A stretch of 64,000 nt of DNA from Aptenodytes patagonicus. Its lineage: Eukaryota > Chordata > Aves > Sphenisciformes > Spheniscidae. Shown in pieces: positions 50,491-63,878 of this stretch; positions within the stretch are counted from its first letter, which is position 1; every line of letters starts with the position of its first letter. The stretch spans positions 104,679,811 to 104,743,810 of the forward strand of contig NC_134951.1 in the NCBI RefSeq assembly GCF_965638725.1, read 5' to 3'. Both the position numbers and the translations under genes were made by a program. The notes beneath the pieces are model-generated. The model saw only the letters and a program-made list of their open reading frames with translations. It did not search any database and was not told the origin of the DNA.

Positions 50491-53400
50491 GCAGATCTGA
50501 AAAGCAATGAACACAGGCATGTATGCATTATATTACAATTGTTTTCCCTTGGGGGTTTTGTTATTGTTGTCCCTTTCACAAACTGTGAACCTGTAATTTT
50601 TCATGTGCTGTTCTTTGGCCCTCTCTGCCAGAGAGGCTCAATCTATCATGTTAAAAAAATCAATAAAAAGTCTAGAGGTTTATTTATAAAGTAGAACATA
50701 GAGAGAGTGTGCAAAAATTCCATTAAAATGGCAGTTTAGCGCTAGCTACATCTCTTTGGGACTAAGCTCCAATATTTTAAACTATTAAAATTGTTACAAG
50801 AGTGCTTTTGAAGTACCACAAATCACAGTAAAGCTTTCTAGTTGAAACTTGCCTTTATATAGTGCACTAGAATTCAGCTTATATATGTTCTGGGAGTGTC
50901 TGATGCTGCCCTCAAACACCATTTTAGCATCCATTTTAGAGCTTTATGATAGTTAATAATCTTACAGGTTTATGCTCAAGTGAAAATAGGTGGATGTAAG
51001 AAGTCAGAATTTATTTTCCTTCAGAAGCGTGAGTGTATGTATGTCTTTGTGCAGATGCAGCTCTGAGCAAATTAATTATTTCTGAGAAGACTATAGGCTT
51101 CTAATGTAATTCAGGATTGCTTGGCTTGGCACATGCTGCTTCGTTAGAGGAACTTATAAATTCAGGTGGCTGTGGGTTATTTTATGACATGGCAGTTTTC
51201 ACCAGTGATGTGATGGTCATCTACTCCATGTTTCCTATCCAAAGAAATAAATGTGTCCCTCTGCTCATAAATGTGATGCTGAAGAGTTTATGAGATAGTA
51301 TCTGTATTACACTGCTTCTGATATTTGAGAGGTTTATCTGAAGTGTAGGCTTCGCCTCCCCCCAGCATCTTTCTGACTTGTTTTAATAGCTGAAGAAGAT
51401 TGATCTTGAAACTGTTGAGTTTTAAATACAAATGGCATTGTAGGATTTTGTGTTCCATCATCTTTTATCCTGGGATGATGAGAATTGTTTCTATTTATTG
51501 ACTTCCAAAAATGCCCAGGAAAAAATGATGAACTCTTATTTGGGCCAAAAGCAGGCTTTTCCATCTCCAGGAGACAGCGCAGACTGTGGGAGAGCATGGC
51601 TCTCGGTAGAAGCCGTGGGAGCAGGCTACGTAAATGAACATGACAGAAGGCAAAAGAGAAACTCCGACTCACCAAACATTTGTGTGTGGTATAAATATGC
51701 ACCCTGTCACACCGTCATATCTATGCATACGACTCAATAACCCAATCCATCATTCCCACATTATTCATCCATCAATTTTTCCTTTTCTTACTAATCCACA
51801 GCCTAGTTCTAGCTTACTTCTTGCCGTCGTTGCTTGTGTACGTTTTCCTCTTTCCTGGCTGTATGAAGTTGGAATAGAGTAATGATCCCAGCAAGCTTAA
51901 AAAAAGCAAAGCTATTAACATGGCCCTTTCACTGTTAATTAACATTTGAAGTTTCGGAGAAAGGGGCCTAGCCTGTGTAATTACTGTATGGTTAAAAATC
52001 TGTGGAAAATTCACACTAGTGCTTGGAAAGTGGAGATGCTTAAGGGAGGCCATAAAAGCTTGAAAAAAATACATAATTTTCTGTCCATTTTTCTAAGCAA
52101 AGGCAACTAAAACCTATTCTGTAAGGTACTTCTCAGTGTGAAAAGGGAAGGCTTTAGTTGTGTTATACAGCTCTAAGCAGAAGTGATAGTTAGCTTCCCT
52201 GCTTTTGAAAAAATAAGCAAGTAATGTTAATGAGGGTAAAGGGGAAGAGCATCATTCAGGAAAATGGAGTTTCCTGTGAAGCCCTTACAGTTTGGAGTCA
52301 CCAGCCCACCAGAAACAGGTGGTTGCAGGTGGGTTAACTGGGTTTGGCCAAATTGTGGTTGCTGCCAGCTGAGGTTGGCTTCCCTGCTTGGCTCTTCTGC
52401 CTGTGCCCCCTCTTTCTTCCTTCTCCTCTTCCTCCTCCTGGGCTCACTGCGGCTTGGGAAGGAGCAAATTGGCTCTCTCATTTCTTGGTGCTGTGCAGTA
52501 CTGCTGTGCCCAGACCCATGCAAAAAGCCACAAGATAGGGAGGGAAGCCGGGAGGTGTGGGAAGAGGTGAACGAGAGAAAGTGACATAGGTCAAAGCATT
52601 AGGCTGAGGCCTTTGGAAAGCATTTGCTAGGTCAGTGGTGTCAAGGTCGCCCAAGATCATTTAGGAAGGGTGATGCCCTTGAAGAGAAATTGGGGTCTCC
52701 TCCTCTAGCTATCCCACAGCCCGCAGAGCACTGTGGAAGTTACTCCCTGGCTATGTCTCCGTTGGCAGGGCAGCAGTCCATCAAGCTTTTAACGGCCTGT
52801 GATTCAGTCCACTGGTTTCCATCTCTCCCTCTGCTCTCAATGGTGGGCATGTTCTCGGTCTAGCAGGAGGCCTTTCTGCATGGTTTTTCCCTTGGTTTCT
52901 CTCTTTTTGTTCCTTTGTCATCCTATGTGAGTGATGTGGAAGTATGGGGAAAAGTAGGTTTTTATTAGACATTTCCACTAGAGTAGGACTGCTGGGTCCT
53001 GTGTACGGCATCCTGTGGCGTGCCGCTGCTCTGAGGGTGTGCTAGGGGTGAGTTCTCTCTTCGTAAGAGCTGCTCCTTTGCTCAGCTCCTCATCTTTCAG
53101 CAGGCAGGGCTAGATCCTGGGTTGCTATCACTCTTCCTTTTCCTTCCGTGCCCGTGTTGGTAGCGTCTCTGCTCTCGCTGGCGGGACACATGGTGGAAGA
53201 TGTGGGGCATGTTGGCTGCAGAGAGGCTCGGTAGCCTCTGAGGCCCAAAAACCTGCCATCTGTAAGGTATGGTCATGTTGGAAAGCTGGATGGGTCTGGC
53301 AGGGTGCTCGGACAAGCAAAATGGCCTCTGGAGGAAAACTTGATGCTTGTCTCCTTGCCTGCAACGTTGACCTTTTGCAGGTAGTGGTAAATTTTTTTTT

Positions 53401-53935
53401 TTTTTTTTGAGCATTGACCAGTTTTGGTGCTGTCCTTGAGGACAGCAGACTTGCAAGGTGTGCCGAGCCGGCACTGTGAACAGCTGGCACGTACTTTGTG
53501 TTAACAGGTAGAATCTGTTGGATTAGAGCTGAACAGCTCTGACTTAGCTCTGGATCGTACCCAAAATAAAGCTTCCTAGGTTTGTTGAAGGGGTAGTTGC
53601 TGACTGCTTTAGCTTCTAAAATTTCTTTGGGAAGAGTGCTGCCTTTTGCCGGCTGCCTGCGGGGTGAGTCCGGTTGGACACTTATATTTCACTGCATAGT
53701 CTTTGTGCTGGAGTTGGGCCATGGACCAGCTCCTAAATAAATTGCCCGCTCCACCTAGCGAGTGTTTCCTATTATGGTGATTTGGGGCATGGTGATGTCC
53801 TCCTTTCCTGGGGGGGGTGGGGTGGGGATGGAGCCTTTTTTGTGGGTTTGCCATAGGAAGGAGGTGGTGTGTTTTAGGCTGTTCTGTGTTTTTGATAGGT
53901 GTGGATGTTCTGATGACCTTCCTGAGCTAAATAGG

Positions 53936-54075
53936 TACCACGTAGCTGCTGGTGACTGGAAAGGGCTGTCCTTCTGGAGGTCTGATCCCTTACATGTTTG
54001 TGGTCTACCACGTAGCTGCTGGTGACTGGAAAGGGCTGTCCTTCTGGAGGTCTGATCCCTTATATGTTTGTGGTC
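53936..54075. repeat. 70-bp tandem duplication, one mismatch
   Basis: Bases 53936-54005 are repeated at 54006-54075 directly adjacent. The only difference is C at 53993 versus T at 54063. Each unit starts TACCACGTAGCTGCTGGTGA and ends near TTTGTGGTC. The near identity points to a recent duplication or to conversion between copies. Confidence 0.97.
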
Positions 54076-57000
54076 TTACTTTTGTAACAACTTCTCCAAG
54101 ACACTTCAAGAAATCACCATTTAACCAAACTGGTGAAACAATGTGTCTTTGGCTTTGAGGAATTTCCCCACCAAATCTGTTGGTCTTGCCCCTTCTCCGC
54201 GTTGTGCACGAACGCCAGCATTGGCCCTCTCCTGCGCCTGGGGTCGAGCCCACAGTAAGTGAGGAACGGCTCTTGCCTCTTAATTTTTTTGCGGAAGGGA
54301 GGAAGTGGTAGATACCACTCTTCCTCTGTCACACATCCTTCTATGTGCATCTTGCTGGTGGCCACCCAAACTGTCCCCTAGAGATGCTACTCTACCATGA
54401 CTAATTTCCTGGCTTTTATTTTGAAAATGCAGTCATCAAAGTTGCGCAGATCAGCTGGGGCAAGTTCCAGCCTCTTTTGTATGTGAAAACCTAGAAAGCA
54501 TACTTCTGGGAAGAGGTGTTGGAGATGGGTTAGGTTTTGGGTGTTTTTTGTGATTTGAAGACAGGGAGGGCAGTAGTGAATGTTGAGGATTTTAATAATT
54601 TAATTGGTGTACCTTGATTTCAAAATCAAGACTAAGTGTATTGGAAGTAGTAGGTGCAAACTCTGCCAGGTATGAAGACTAACCAAGGTTGTAATCGTTA
54701 AAAATTTATACTGTTAATTACAATCCCATAAAAGCTCCAAGTCTGATTGGCGAGATGATCCACCTGTGTCATAAACATTACCATGTCTTTCCTCTGCTGT
54801 TTATACAAATATCTTTGTTGGTAGTATTTTGTGGACAGCACTACTTATGTGACTGTGTGCGTTAGACATAACTGTTGATTAAACTTCCTTGAAGAAATAT
54901 TTTAACTAATAGATGTACAAGCACGTGAATTTAGCCAATTCTTTATGCATTGTTTACCCAGCTCTAAAAATATTCCCGTTAAGGAAAACATTAAATTTTC
55001 TCAGCAAGTAAATACTACTCGAGGGAGAAGATTTTGTGTGTTCTTGTGTTGTGTGTTTTTTCTTTGGGATGTGAGTGTGTGTTTTAAAGAAGAATGCTAA
55101 CTGAACAAAAATCCTTGCTTGAAGTATTGGTGATTTGGTCATGTAAGGTCAGATATTTATATTACTTATATTTATTGTGTGCGACTTGTTTAAAAACAAA
55201 CAACTTCTAATATGCATTTCATGTATATGTACAACTGCAGATGTTGTAAAATACAAAGCACAGAGTTGAACAACAAAAGTAAGCTTTAATTGTAGTGGAT
55301 GCACTGAATTAACTGAGATGCCTGGGGAAGCGAATTTAGAAAGACAGGAATTAAGACAGGTCCCTCCTTTATCTGAGCAATTCGAAAGTCAGAAATCAGC
55401 TAGAATTACAGTTTTAAGACTAGTATAGTTTCAGTAGCTGAAGACCATTTTTACCAGATTTTGCATTTATTGGCGGAGCTATAAATAAATGCAGAATAAT
55501 TTTACTGAACTCCATGGAGTTTCTGCAGATCGGCATCAGCCCAACATCTCTCGGAGTCTGGCCTCACTTCCTCCTTGGCTGGAAAAGCCAACCCAGTTCT
55601 TAAAAACTGTGGGGAAACTGGCTGGGCATTAATCTTAGATAACTCTGTTCTTGGGGGGGGGGTTTGTGTGTGTGGGTTGTTGTTTTAATTAAAAAAAAAA
55701 AAAAACCAACCTTTTTCAGACAGATTGTTTCCTAGGAATGCTGGGAAAAATGGTTAACTAAGGAGTTTCCTGTTACCAGCATTTGACTTCAAAAAAGCAA
55801 AATACAGACACCCCCCCCAGCCTCTCAGAAGCCCACCCAAGCCCTGCAGACAGCCTCTGCTCTCCCGCGGCCACCCCAGCCTGAGCACCCCTGAGGGGAG
55901 TCTGGAGCACAGAAAACTTAGTGGTTTGGTAAATGGAGTAAGGGGGAAAGTAAAGTTCCCACTGTTTCAGTGTGGGAACTGAGAGAGAAGCAACAGGGCT
56001 GGCTGTATGTTAGTCTGAAAACAGGGTTAGGAAGTTCCTTGGATGGTACAAACCCAGCTTTTTTGCAGGGAACTCCTTTTAGATTGCCTAGCTCTTTAGG
56101 AATGGGTTGATACCATTTAATCGCAGGGAACAGTGAGTCAGTCAGTTACCCAAAATAACATTTTTGTTAAAGCCTTGCCCCAGTGTAAAATATTTGAAGT
56201 TTAAAAAAAAAAAACCAAAAAAACCCTACTTTTTTTTTTTCCCTCCCTTCTTTAAAATTGTCTCAAAGATCTGACAGCAAGCTGTGAAATGGTTGTGACA
56301 CTCACTATCTTGACTTAAGCCTGTATCAAGACTCCACTCCAGGGAGTGCAATCATGCGATAAGCAGACTAGTCAAACACGTCTTAATTGCTGCATTTAGA
56401 TGCTTTCTGGGGCCTTCTCCTAGCGGGGTTTTGCAGGATCAGGACCGTGAATTAGCTTCTCCATACACTGCCAGTGACCCCTGTCTGAACAGGGTAAAGA
56501 GAAAAAAATAGCATGCATGCTCGTGGAGACACAGCAAATAAGAGGGCAGTTCGCCTTTTATTTTAACTCCTGGCAGTGCAGGTTTTATTGAATTGCTGTT
56601 AAAAGAGGCTTGGTGAGATGTAAAACGGACTTGTCCCAACTTCCTCCGATGATCCCAGCACCGATGTGCTGCGGTTCCTGTCCTGTGTTTCTTGCGTTAA
56701 GAAAAGTAAAGCGGGACAGCAGGAAGCGAGGATGTAAACCGTGCTTACTTCTCAGAAGCAGCAGGAAAATAATGACATCACAGTTTTCTCAAACTTTGAG
56801 CACTCTTAAATTTATGTAGCCGTCTTCATCGTATCTGTTTCATGAAGAAAAAATGTATATATTCCGTAGTACTTGATGTGGTTGTATTCTTAACTTTTTA
56901 CAGTGCTGGTTTATACAGACATGGTAACTGCTTTGAAATGGTGTTTGTTTTATTACAGACCTGATTAGTTGGGAGGGAATGGGAATTACAAATTTTAATA

Positions 57001-57990
57001 ACAACAAATACTGGCAGGATTTTTTTTTCCCCTATCCATTTAAATTTCTTCTCCTTTATTTTATTTCTTTTTATGTGAAGTCTCTGCATGTTATCCACTG
57101 GAATAGTAGTATATGAGACAGTCGTTATTCAGCATTTTGTGTAGTAATCCATTTCAGCAAGAAAAGGGCTGTGAAACTTTTAATAAAAAGTTTAAAAAAA
57201 AAAAAAGTTCTAAAAGTTCTGGCTCCGGAATCCCACTTTTTTCTTCTGAAATTTTTACTTGTTGGTGTAATTCTTTTCCAGAGGTTCTGCTGCTTTCAGA
57301 AAAAAATGATGCTCAATGAATATCATGGGATAATACAGAAGCCTTTGTAGGATGTGCACTGACCTACCTAAGAAACCCAAGAGAGAATTACAACCTTTCT
57401 TAGTCTACATGTAAATGCACTTTGCAAACGTTTTTCCGTGCAAAGAATGTGAACCAGTTACATTTTGGAATCTATACCTGTATGGAAAATGGACTGTAAA
57501 AGAGATGCCTATTTCAGGCAATTTTTGACGTGTTCCAGATTAAAAAAAAATTATAGCGTATTAAATTATTAGGCATCTTTACTAGGGTGTAAGGAAGATT
57601 TATACTGTAATGAAATATTGCTGCAACCCAATTTAGAACTTGACAAATCCGGTTTTATAGGGCTGAATTATAAGGGATACCTCATTATTTGAGGGGAAAA
57701 CTTTTTTTACTGTTATTTTTGGCACCCTGGTCTCCTCTTTGGTTGGGCTGTGCTCTGTAGGAGCTGCTTTGGGCAAGATGTCTCAGCTGATCCTTTTTCA
57801 AGGGAGCTGTGCAGGATGAAGTCATAATTAAGGATCACATCCTGGCAAGCCTTTTTTACCACATGTGGTCACTGATTTCAAGTTAAATGCTTGCAGTCCT
57901 CATTGCTCCTCTGGGTCAGAAATGTAGGTCTTCTTAAAAGCACAGACTTTTACTTTACTGTCAGATATTCCTTACTGATAGTGTATGTCA

Positions 57991-58010
57991 GATACTGTAT
58001 ATACAGTATC
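57991..58010. repeat. Perfect 20-bp palindrome
   Basis: GATACTGTATATACAGTATC equals its own reverse complement. The flanking bases (A and A) break the symmetry. Confidence 0.95.
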
Positions 58011-61000
58011 AGTAGCTATACAAAATTTAGCTACACCAAAATTACATGTATACTGCTTGCTTTTTTTTTAAAAAAAAAAAGCCTCTATTCCTTCCTTCTG
58101 CATACAGACCTCTTGATTGCCTCTCGCTTTAAACTCAAAGCACGCCCTTGTGCAATGTATTCGGAGTATGACCTGGCATTATGGCTTGCAGCAGACAATA
58201 GGGAACATCACAAAAAACCCCATAATTTGCTCAATTTAAGAAGTCTACCCAAAATTTTGGGTAGCAAATACCTCTTTGACCATCTTTTGAGACTGCTTGT
58301 GGTATTCTTATGTTGCTGTTCACAGGTTCTCAGTTGAGAAACAAAACTGGAAACAAACTAAGTTTGTGCATTTGACTAAACTGAAGAGCAAATTTTAGCT
58401 GGAAATAGTATTTTATAGGGTAATGAGTTTCTTGTGTGCAGGGTTTCTGTTTCCCCCGCTGCCCTGGCATGCAAAGTGATTGATCTTAAGCAAATTACGT
58501 ACACTTGTAACTACAACCATATATGCACACATACAGGAACATGTGACAAAGGAAAACAAAAATGCAAGGTTTGAGCTCAGCTGGTAAATCTTTCGGGAAC
58601 CTTTTCTCCTCGTTCCTGGGAGAGAGAAGTCTCAACTTCTCCCGATGCCGTCTGTGTGTTACCTGGCCCTGTGGCTCCACAAGTGCTCTTTCTGATGTGT
58701 TGTGCCTACCGCATCGGAGGAGTAAGGCATTGCCGGATGGCTTATGTGGTCAGGTATAAATAACAGATGGAGTGTTTACATTTAGGAGAATCTTATATTG
58801 AATACTTAAAATGACTTACTGGTAAGCACAGCTTTAAAAGTTTAAGAAGAGTCGCGGTTTGGTGTGTGTTGAATGTGTACTATGTTATGTGCTTAGCTTC
58901 AACTATAAACCATTTGCTGAGTTTTAGTGACTCTGATGTTTAGTCTTTGCCCCCCCCTGTTTAGACATCAGTAGCCAAGTGTTTTGCCTCTGTATGTAGC
59001 CTCAAGTTGCACTTTTTTCTGATGTAGTCATCAGATCAAATTATTTATGAAATGAGGACATCCTTTTGGACTTCATGTGTAAACAGTCTTAAATATGTGC
59101 ACAGGCAGAGAGATTCTTGTCTGTTTATCCGCAGTTGAAGCCCAAATATTAATAAATACTAACATTAAATAGTGGGGGTTTTTTCCCCCCTCAATCTTCA
59201 TTTAAGTTTTCCCTTTAAGGCTCAGATTTCTTCTCTAGATTACCTGGAGAAAAACTTTCACCTTGCCCTTGATCAAGTTACTAGTTGCAGTATGTCTCTG
59301 CTACCGTGATTTATCATGGGTTAGTGTAAGCAAGTGAACTCTTTTGGAGTGGTTCCTGCTGGGCAGGTATTAGTATAATCAAAACCATGGCTGCAATTGC
59401 TGGCGCATGCGCTTGAGGGTAGGATCTGCCATCTTCAGGCAGTATGATGACTCCAGGTCTGTTAATTTTGGAATTAATGGTGAGAGCTGGAAGCCTGCCA
59501 CCAGCCCACCAAGGTGCCATTTAAAATTTCCTTGGAGCCAAGTTGGTCTTGGACTTTGCTGCTTATTTGTAAGACATCTCAACAGGCAATAAAATGCTCC
59601 TCTTGTAGTAGGGATTAAGGGGTGGTGGGGAGGGACTCTCAAGATCAGAGGTGGCTGGTGTTGCCTCAGGCCCCTGCAGCAGGGAGACACTCTTTTTGCT
59701 CTCTCTGCTGCATCTTTTTGCACGTGATGTGCTGGAGACCTGGGAGGTGCCCATCAGAGCAGCTGCCTTCAGCTGGAAGGGGAGATGGGAAAGCAAGAAG
59801 CAGGATGCTGTAAAACAGGGGCTGAGAAAGGTGCATCTTACATAGGTTTTAAAGGTACCGACTGCTGCCAGGGCAACTTTGTGTGTTTGTTTTAGCTTTC
59901 TGGCTTTTTTTTTTTTGGCTTTTTTAACAAAACTTCTAACATCCTCATAGCCAATGACAGCAAGGTTTGCAAATCAAAACCAAATCTGAGCATAGCACTA
60001 CACTTGAGCGAGCTGTGCTAATCTAAGACGAGCTTCTGTTTCCTGCTTAGAGCTTCTCCCCCGTGCTCTCATTTGGCGCATGTTACAGTACTGCATGCTG
60101 ACAGACACCTTTGAAACACAAATCAGTTAAAGTGTGTGTGGTGGCAACTGCTCCAACCTTAGTATTTCATGTGCTTATTGGCTACCTACTCGTGGTTAGG
60201 CAGTAGCTGTTTGAAGTCAGGTAGGCACAGAGGAGTCCTGCATTTGTGAATTAACATCCAGAACAGAGTGGTCTTGGGTCCTTTTCGTGTGTTCCTATGA
60301 TCAGACAAAAAATGTAATCTGCTAATAAAAGTAGTCCCTGTAAGAAGTCATACAGTGCAAGCAGTGTGAGCAGAATATTTTAGGTAGCAAATATGTTGAA
60401 CTGATACAATCCTGAGTAGTCCAGCTCTGTGGTTTGCATAAAAGCAGCCCCTTAAAGACCCTGTGGTCTCGTCTTTCACCAGCAACTCAATGACTGACTT
60501 TCACTTTCCTTACGGTAAGAGAATCGATAGAGAAGAGAATTTGCCATTAGTTCTCTCTCTCTACATTCTTCCAGACAGTTTGGCCTCCACAAATTGTACA
60601 GCCTCCCTTTTCTCTGCGTGGGAGAGTACAGACTGCTGCTGAAGGCAAGGAGGAGAGATTAACGTTCATCTGTTCTCTCCTCCCTCTCTTTTCCATCCCG
60701 TGGGCATGGGAGACTTATGTATGTGCCGCTCCTTTGGGGAGCATTTCTACTCGTTGCCCTGATGAGAAGACCACAGAGACAGTGGTAAGGTGGTGTGAGT
60801 TTCACATTGCTGATTAAATAGGCACATGAAAAAGCCGACTGCAGTGCCTCCCTAGAAGAGGTCAGAGAGGAAGATGGAAGGACCGGCATAAGCCTTAGGT
60901 CGCTCACTTGCTAAGAGATCTCCTCTTCCAGAGTCCATGCACGTTGAGGGCTTAATGCAAAGTCTCCTCCTCACTTGGGTCTTTCATGAAAAGTGGTATG

Positions 61001-61127
61001 AGTTTATTTTGCAAGAGCTCTGTTTTGAGCAGAGATATTTACTACTTTGATTCTTACTCTGTGTTTTAATGTTGCGTGTATAGCCTGGAAATCTGATGGG
61101 GAATATGGGGAAACAAATGTGTTTTAT

Positions 61128-61147
61128 AAAAAAAAAAAAAAAAAAAA
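61128..61147. repeat. A20 homopolymer
   Basis: Twenty consecutive A bases. No recognisable retrocopy precedes it, so it is listed only as a simple repeat. Confidence 0.9.
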
Positions 61148-61177
61148 GTCTTTGCTGCTGTGGAAGCTAAAGCTGAT

Positions 61178-61197
61178 ATTGTACATGCATGTACAAT
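61178..61197. repeat. Perfect 20-bp palindrome
   Basis: ATTGTACATGCATGTACAAT equals its own reverse complement. It lies 30 bp after the A20 run. Confidence 0.95.
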
Positions 61198-63853
61198 CAT
61201 AGCAGTGGTTCATAACACTCAAATGCAGGATCAGGAGGTTTAGTTTCACTTTGTGGCATTGGCAGGGACAGGAAAGATCTTGCAAACCTAAGTTTCTGAA
61301 TCACCCTGCCGCAAGGGGAGCTCTCAGCCAGCATTGCCCTTCGGTACCTGTCTCCTGTGAAGGGTAAATGGATACCGAGGTGGGTGCACACCATGAGGGG
61401 GTGACATATCTGCTCATGTCTGCTTCCTTCTGCATGAGCACCAGCCTCAGGCTGCCTGTGCAGAAACAGCAGTCGCCTCGTTGTCCCCAGCGTCTCCTGC
61501 TACTACCAAATTAGAGGATCTCTCTCAATTAACAGCCAGGCATTCTTTCTCCCCACTGCCCCCCATCCTAATGGCCAGTGGTAGATAGTTAGCATTTACT
61601 ACTTTAGGGCTGTGGAAGGTTTGTTCTCAGTGAACTGCAATCAGGAGGTCTTGCTCCTCCTTCAATTAGTAGCCCCTGCAGGAAAGAGGGCAGTGGGCCT
61701 CTTCCCATACTTTCCAGTGCTAGCCACTGCCTCACGGGATGTGACAAGCCAAGTGCCACCGCCACGGTGGCCCGGAGGTGGTGGAGCAGCTGGTGTGGAT
61801 CGTGATTGCGAGAATCGCAGAATCTGGGAAGTCTTACAAGCGCGCAACCAACATCTTGCATGAGGTGGTAGAAGAGTACAAGTGCAGTATTTTTGGAAAG
61901 ATACGGTGAGGATTTTAACCCGGGGTAGCATGCATATTGCAGACAGTGGCAGGGAATTTCTATGGAGCTACTTGTTGAACTTCTGGAAGGATGTTGCTAA
62001 CAGGCATCAAGTGTGGTGAGGTCAGTACAAGAGGAACAAAACCTCCCATTCAGATAAAAGCAGGGGAAAGGAAACACTGCCACGTGTGGGACTGGTTCAG
62101 GCTAAACTGGTCTGTGCAGTAGTTTCTGCAGCTCCTCAGAAACATACTATAGGGCTGAGCTTCCCAGCTCAGACAGGTCTATGTTCACGTTCCAGTCAGG
62201 CTTTGGGAAAGCAGGAACAGCACCATCTGTGCCCCGCTTCATTTGAAAAAGAAAATTAAAAAAAATCTTGAATGCCAGCCATCTGCTGATACTGCATCCA
62301 AACTCTATCCCCGTATCTGGGGGCAGAGGAGGGAGATGGTTTCTGCGGGGAGAGGCACCGTTCAGAGTGGAAGAGCTGCCTGCACCTGGGGGTGCTGCTG
62401 GATCCAGAAACCACCAGAGGAGCATGTGCTGCAGGATGGCTTGGCATCTGTGTCCAGCCACCTTCTGTAGTACCAAAACAGTCCTGCCCAGAGAGAGTGA
62501 ATCTGAGTCCCATCCTGCTGACAGAGTCCACAACGCTTCGTTTATGGATCATTAAGAGGAGATTTGAGCATTTCTGTGAAGTGGATGCAGAGTGATGGGG
62601 CGGTTAGGAGCCACTGTATTGATGGCTGAGGCAAAAAGATAATCATCGCTTTTTCCTTGTAGCCTGGTCATTGGGCGTAATGTTGTTTTGGAAACAGATT
62701 AGGTTGTGGTTTTCTACAAGTTGGCTATTAAAATAGGCCCACTATCTCTATGGGAACTAACACCAGCCCTCAGCCGGACGCAGGAAATGAGCAGACTCGT
62801 TTTTCTTTAATTCTTTTCGTCCCAGATCCTCCCCCAGCAAATGCCCAGTGAGTTTTGATTTGCTTATGAAGGTGCTTTTTCTGAAGTCAACGTGTCATTT
62901 TTCTATGTTGTATTTCTCTCTTCCTCTCTATTATAGAAGTTGAGTGCTGCTTCTGTCCTGATAGCTCTGTGCGAATGTGAACACAAGTAAGGCAGTAGAG
63001 AGTTAAAAAAAAAAAATCCATTAATTAAAATATTTACATTGGAAGCTGCAAAACATTTACTCTTTGAGTAAAACAAACTTCCCCATTGTTCTTGTATGAT
63101 TGCTGCAGTTTCTCTGAAAATAGCCAGGAAGAGGTTGTGTTCTGAGGAATTTTACTGGGTTGGCAGGGGAATAGGAGGGTAGGGATACTCAAGTGGTCTC
63201 TTGGTCAGTGGCTCTCTTTTGTTCAAATCTTTCTGTCACATGGACAAAAGATCTCTTCTTTATAGAAAAAACAGAACAAAAAGAATCCAAAAAAACCACA
63301 TAGTAGTGGAAGTATGTTGTCATATTATTCTGGTAATGCCAAAAAATAAATGATCATCAGTAGAAGATGAGAAAATGGTATTCACTGGATGAAAGGTTTA
63401 TTTTTAGCACTTAAAGTGTACACTAATGTACACTTAAAAAAAGGGGAAAAAGAGAAGCCTCCCAGAGCAGACAGTTTGGACCCTGGCTCCCAGGCAGCCC
63501 TCCTGGCTGGGGACCCGTGTGCCGCTGTCCCCGTTTTGCTGGCAGGGAAATGGGAGTGCGGCGCGGTGAAGGATGGCACCTTTCCGTGGTGCTGAGCACC
63601 TGTGGTTCCCGCTGGGGTCTGTTGGCATGGTGGCTGCTTGGTGTCCAAGGAAAACGAAGAGAGGGTGCAAATCAGGGACGTCAGACCACTAAAACACAAT
63701 GTTTTCTTTGCATCTAGTTTTGTACTTCAGGCACAGGGATACTCTTAGTAGCATCACTACAGGAAAAGTAGGCAAACATGAAAATTATTTGCTTCAAATC
63801 CTTCCATTCCTGCCATATCTCCCCCCAGATAACTGGATTGAAAAATTAAGGGT

Positions 63854-63878
63854 GGTTTGGTTTGGTTTGGTTTGGTTT
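63854..63878. repeat. (GGTTT)5 pentanucleotide repeat
   Basis: Five exact GGTTT units followed by a T run, near the right edge of the window. Confidence 0.95.

Noticed and set aside
57891-58337. A 148-codon plus-strand frame
   Set aside because: It crosses a T9A11 homopolymer pair and has no domain signature.
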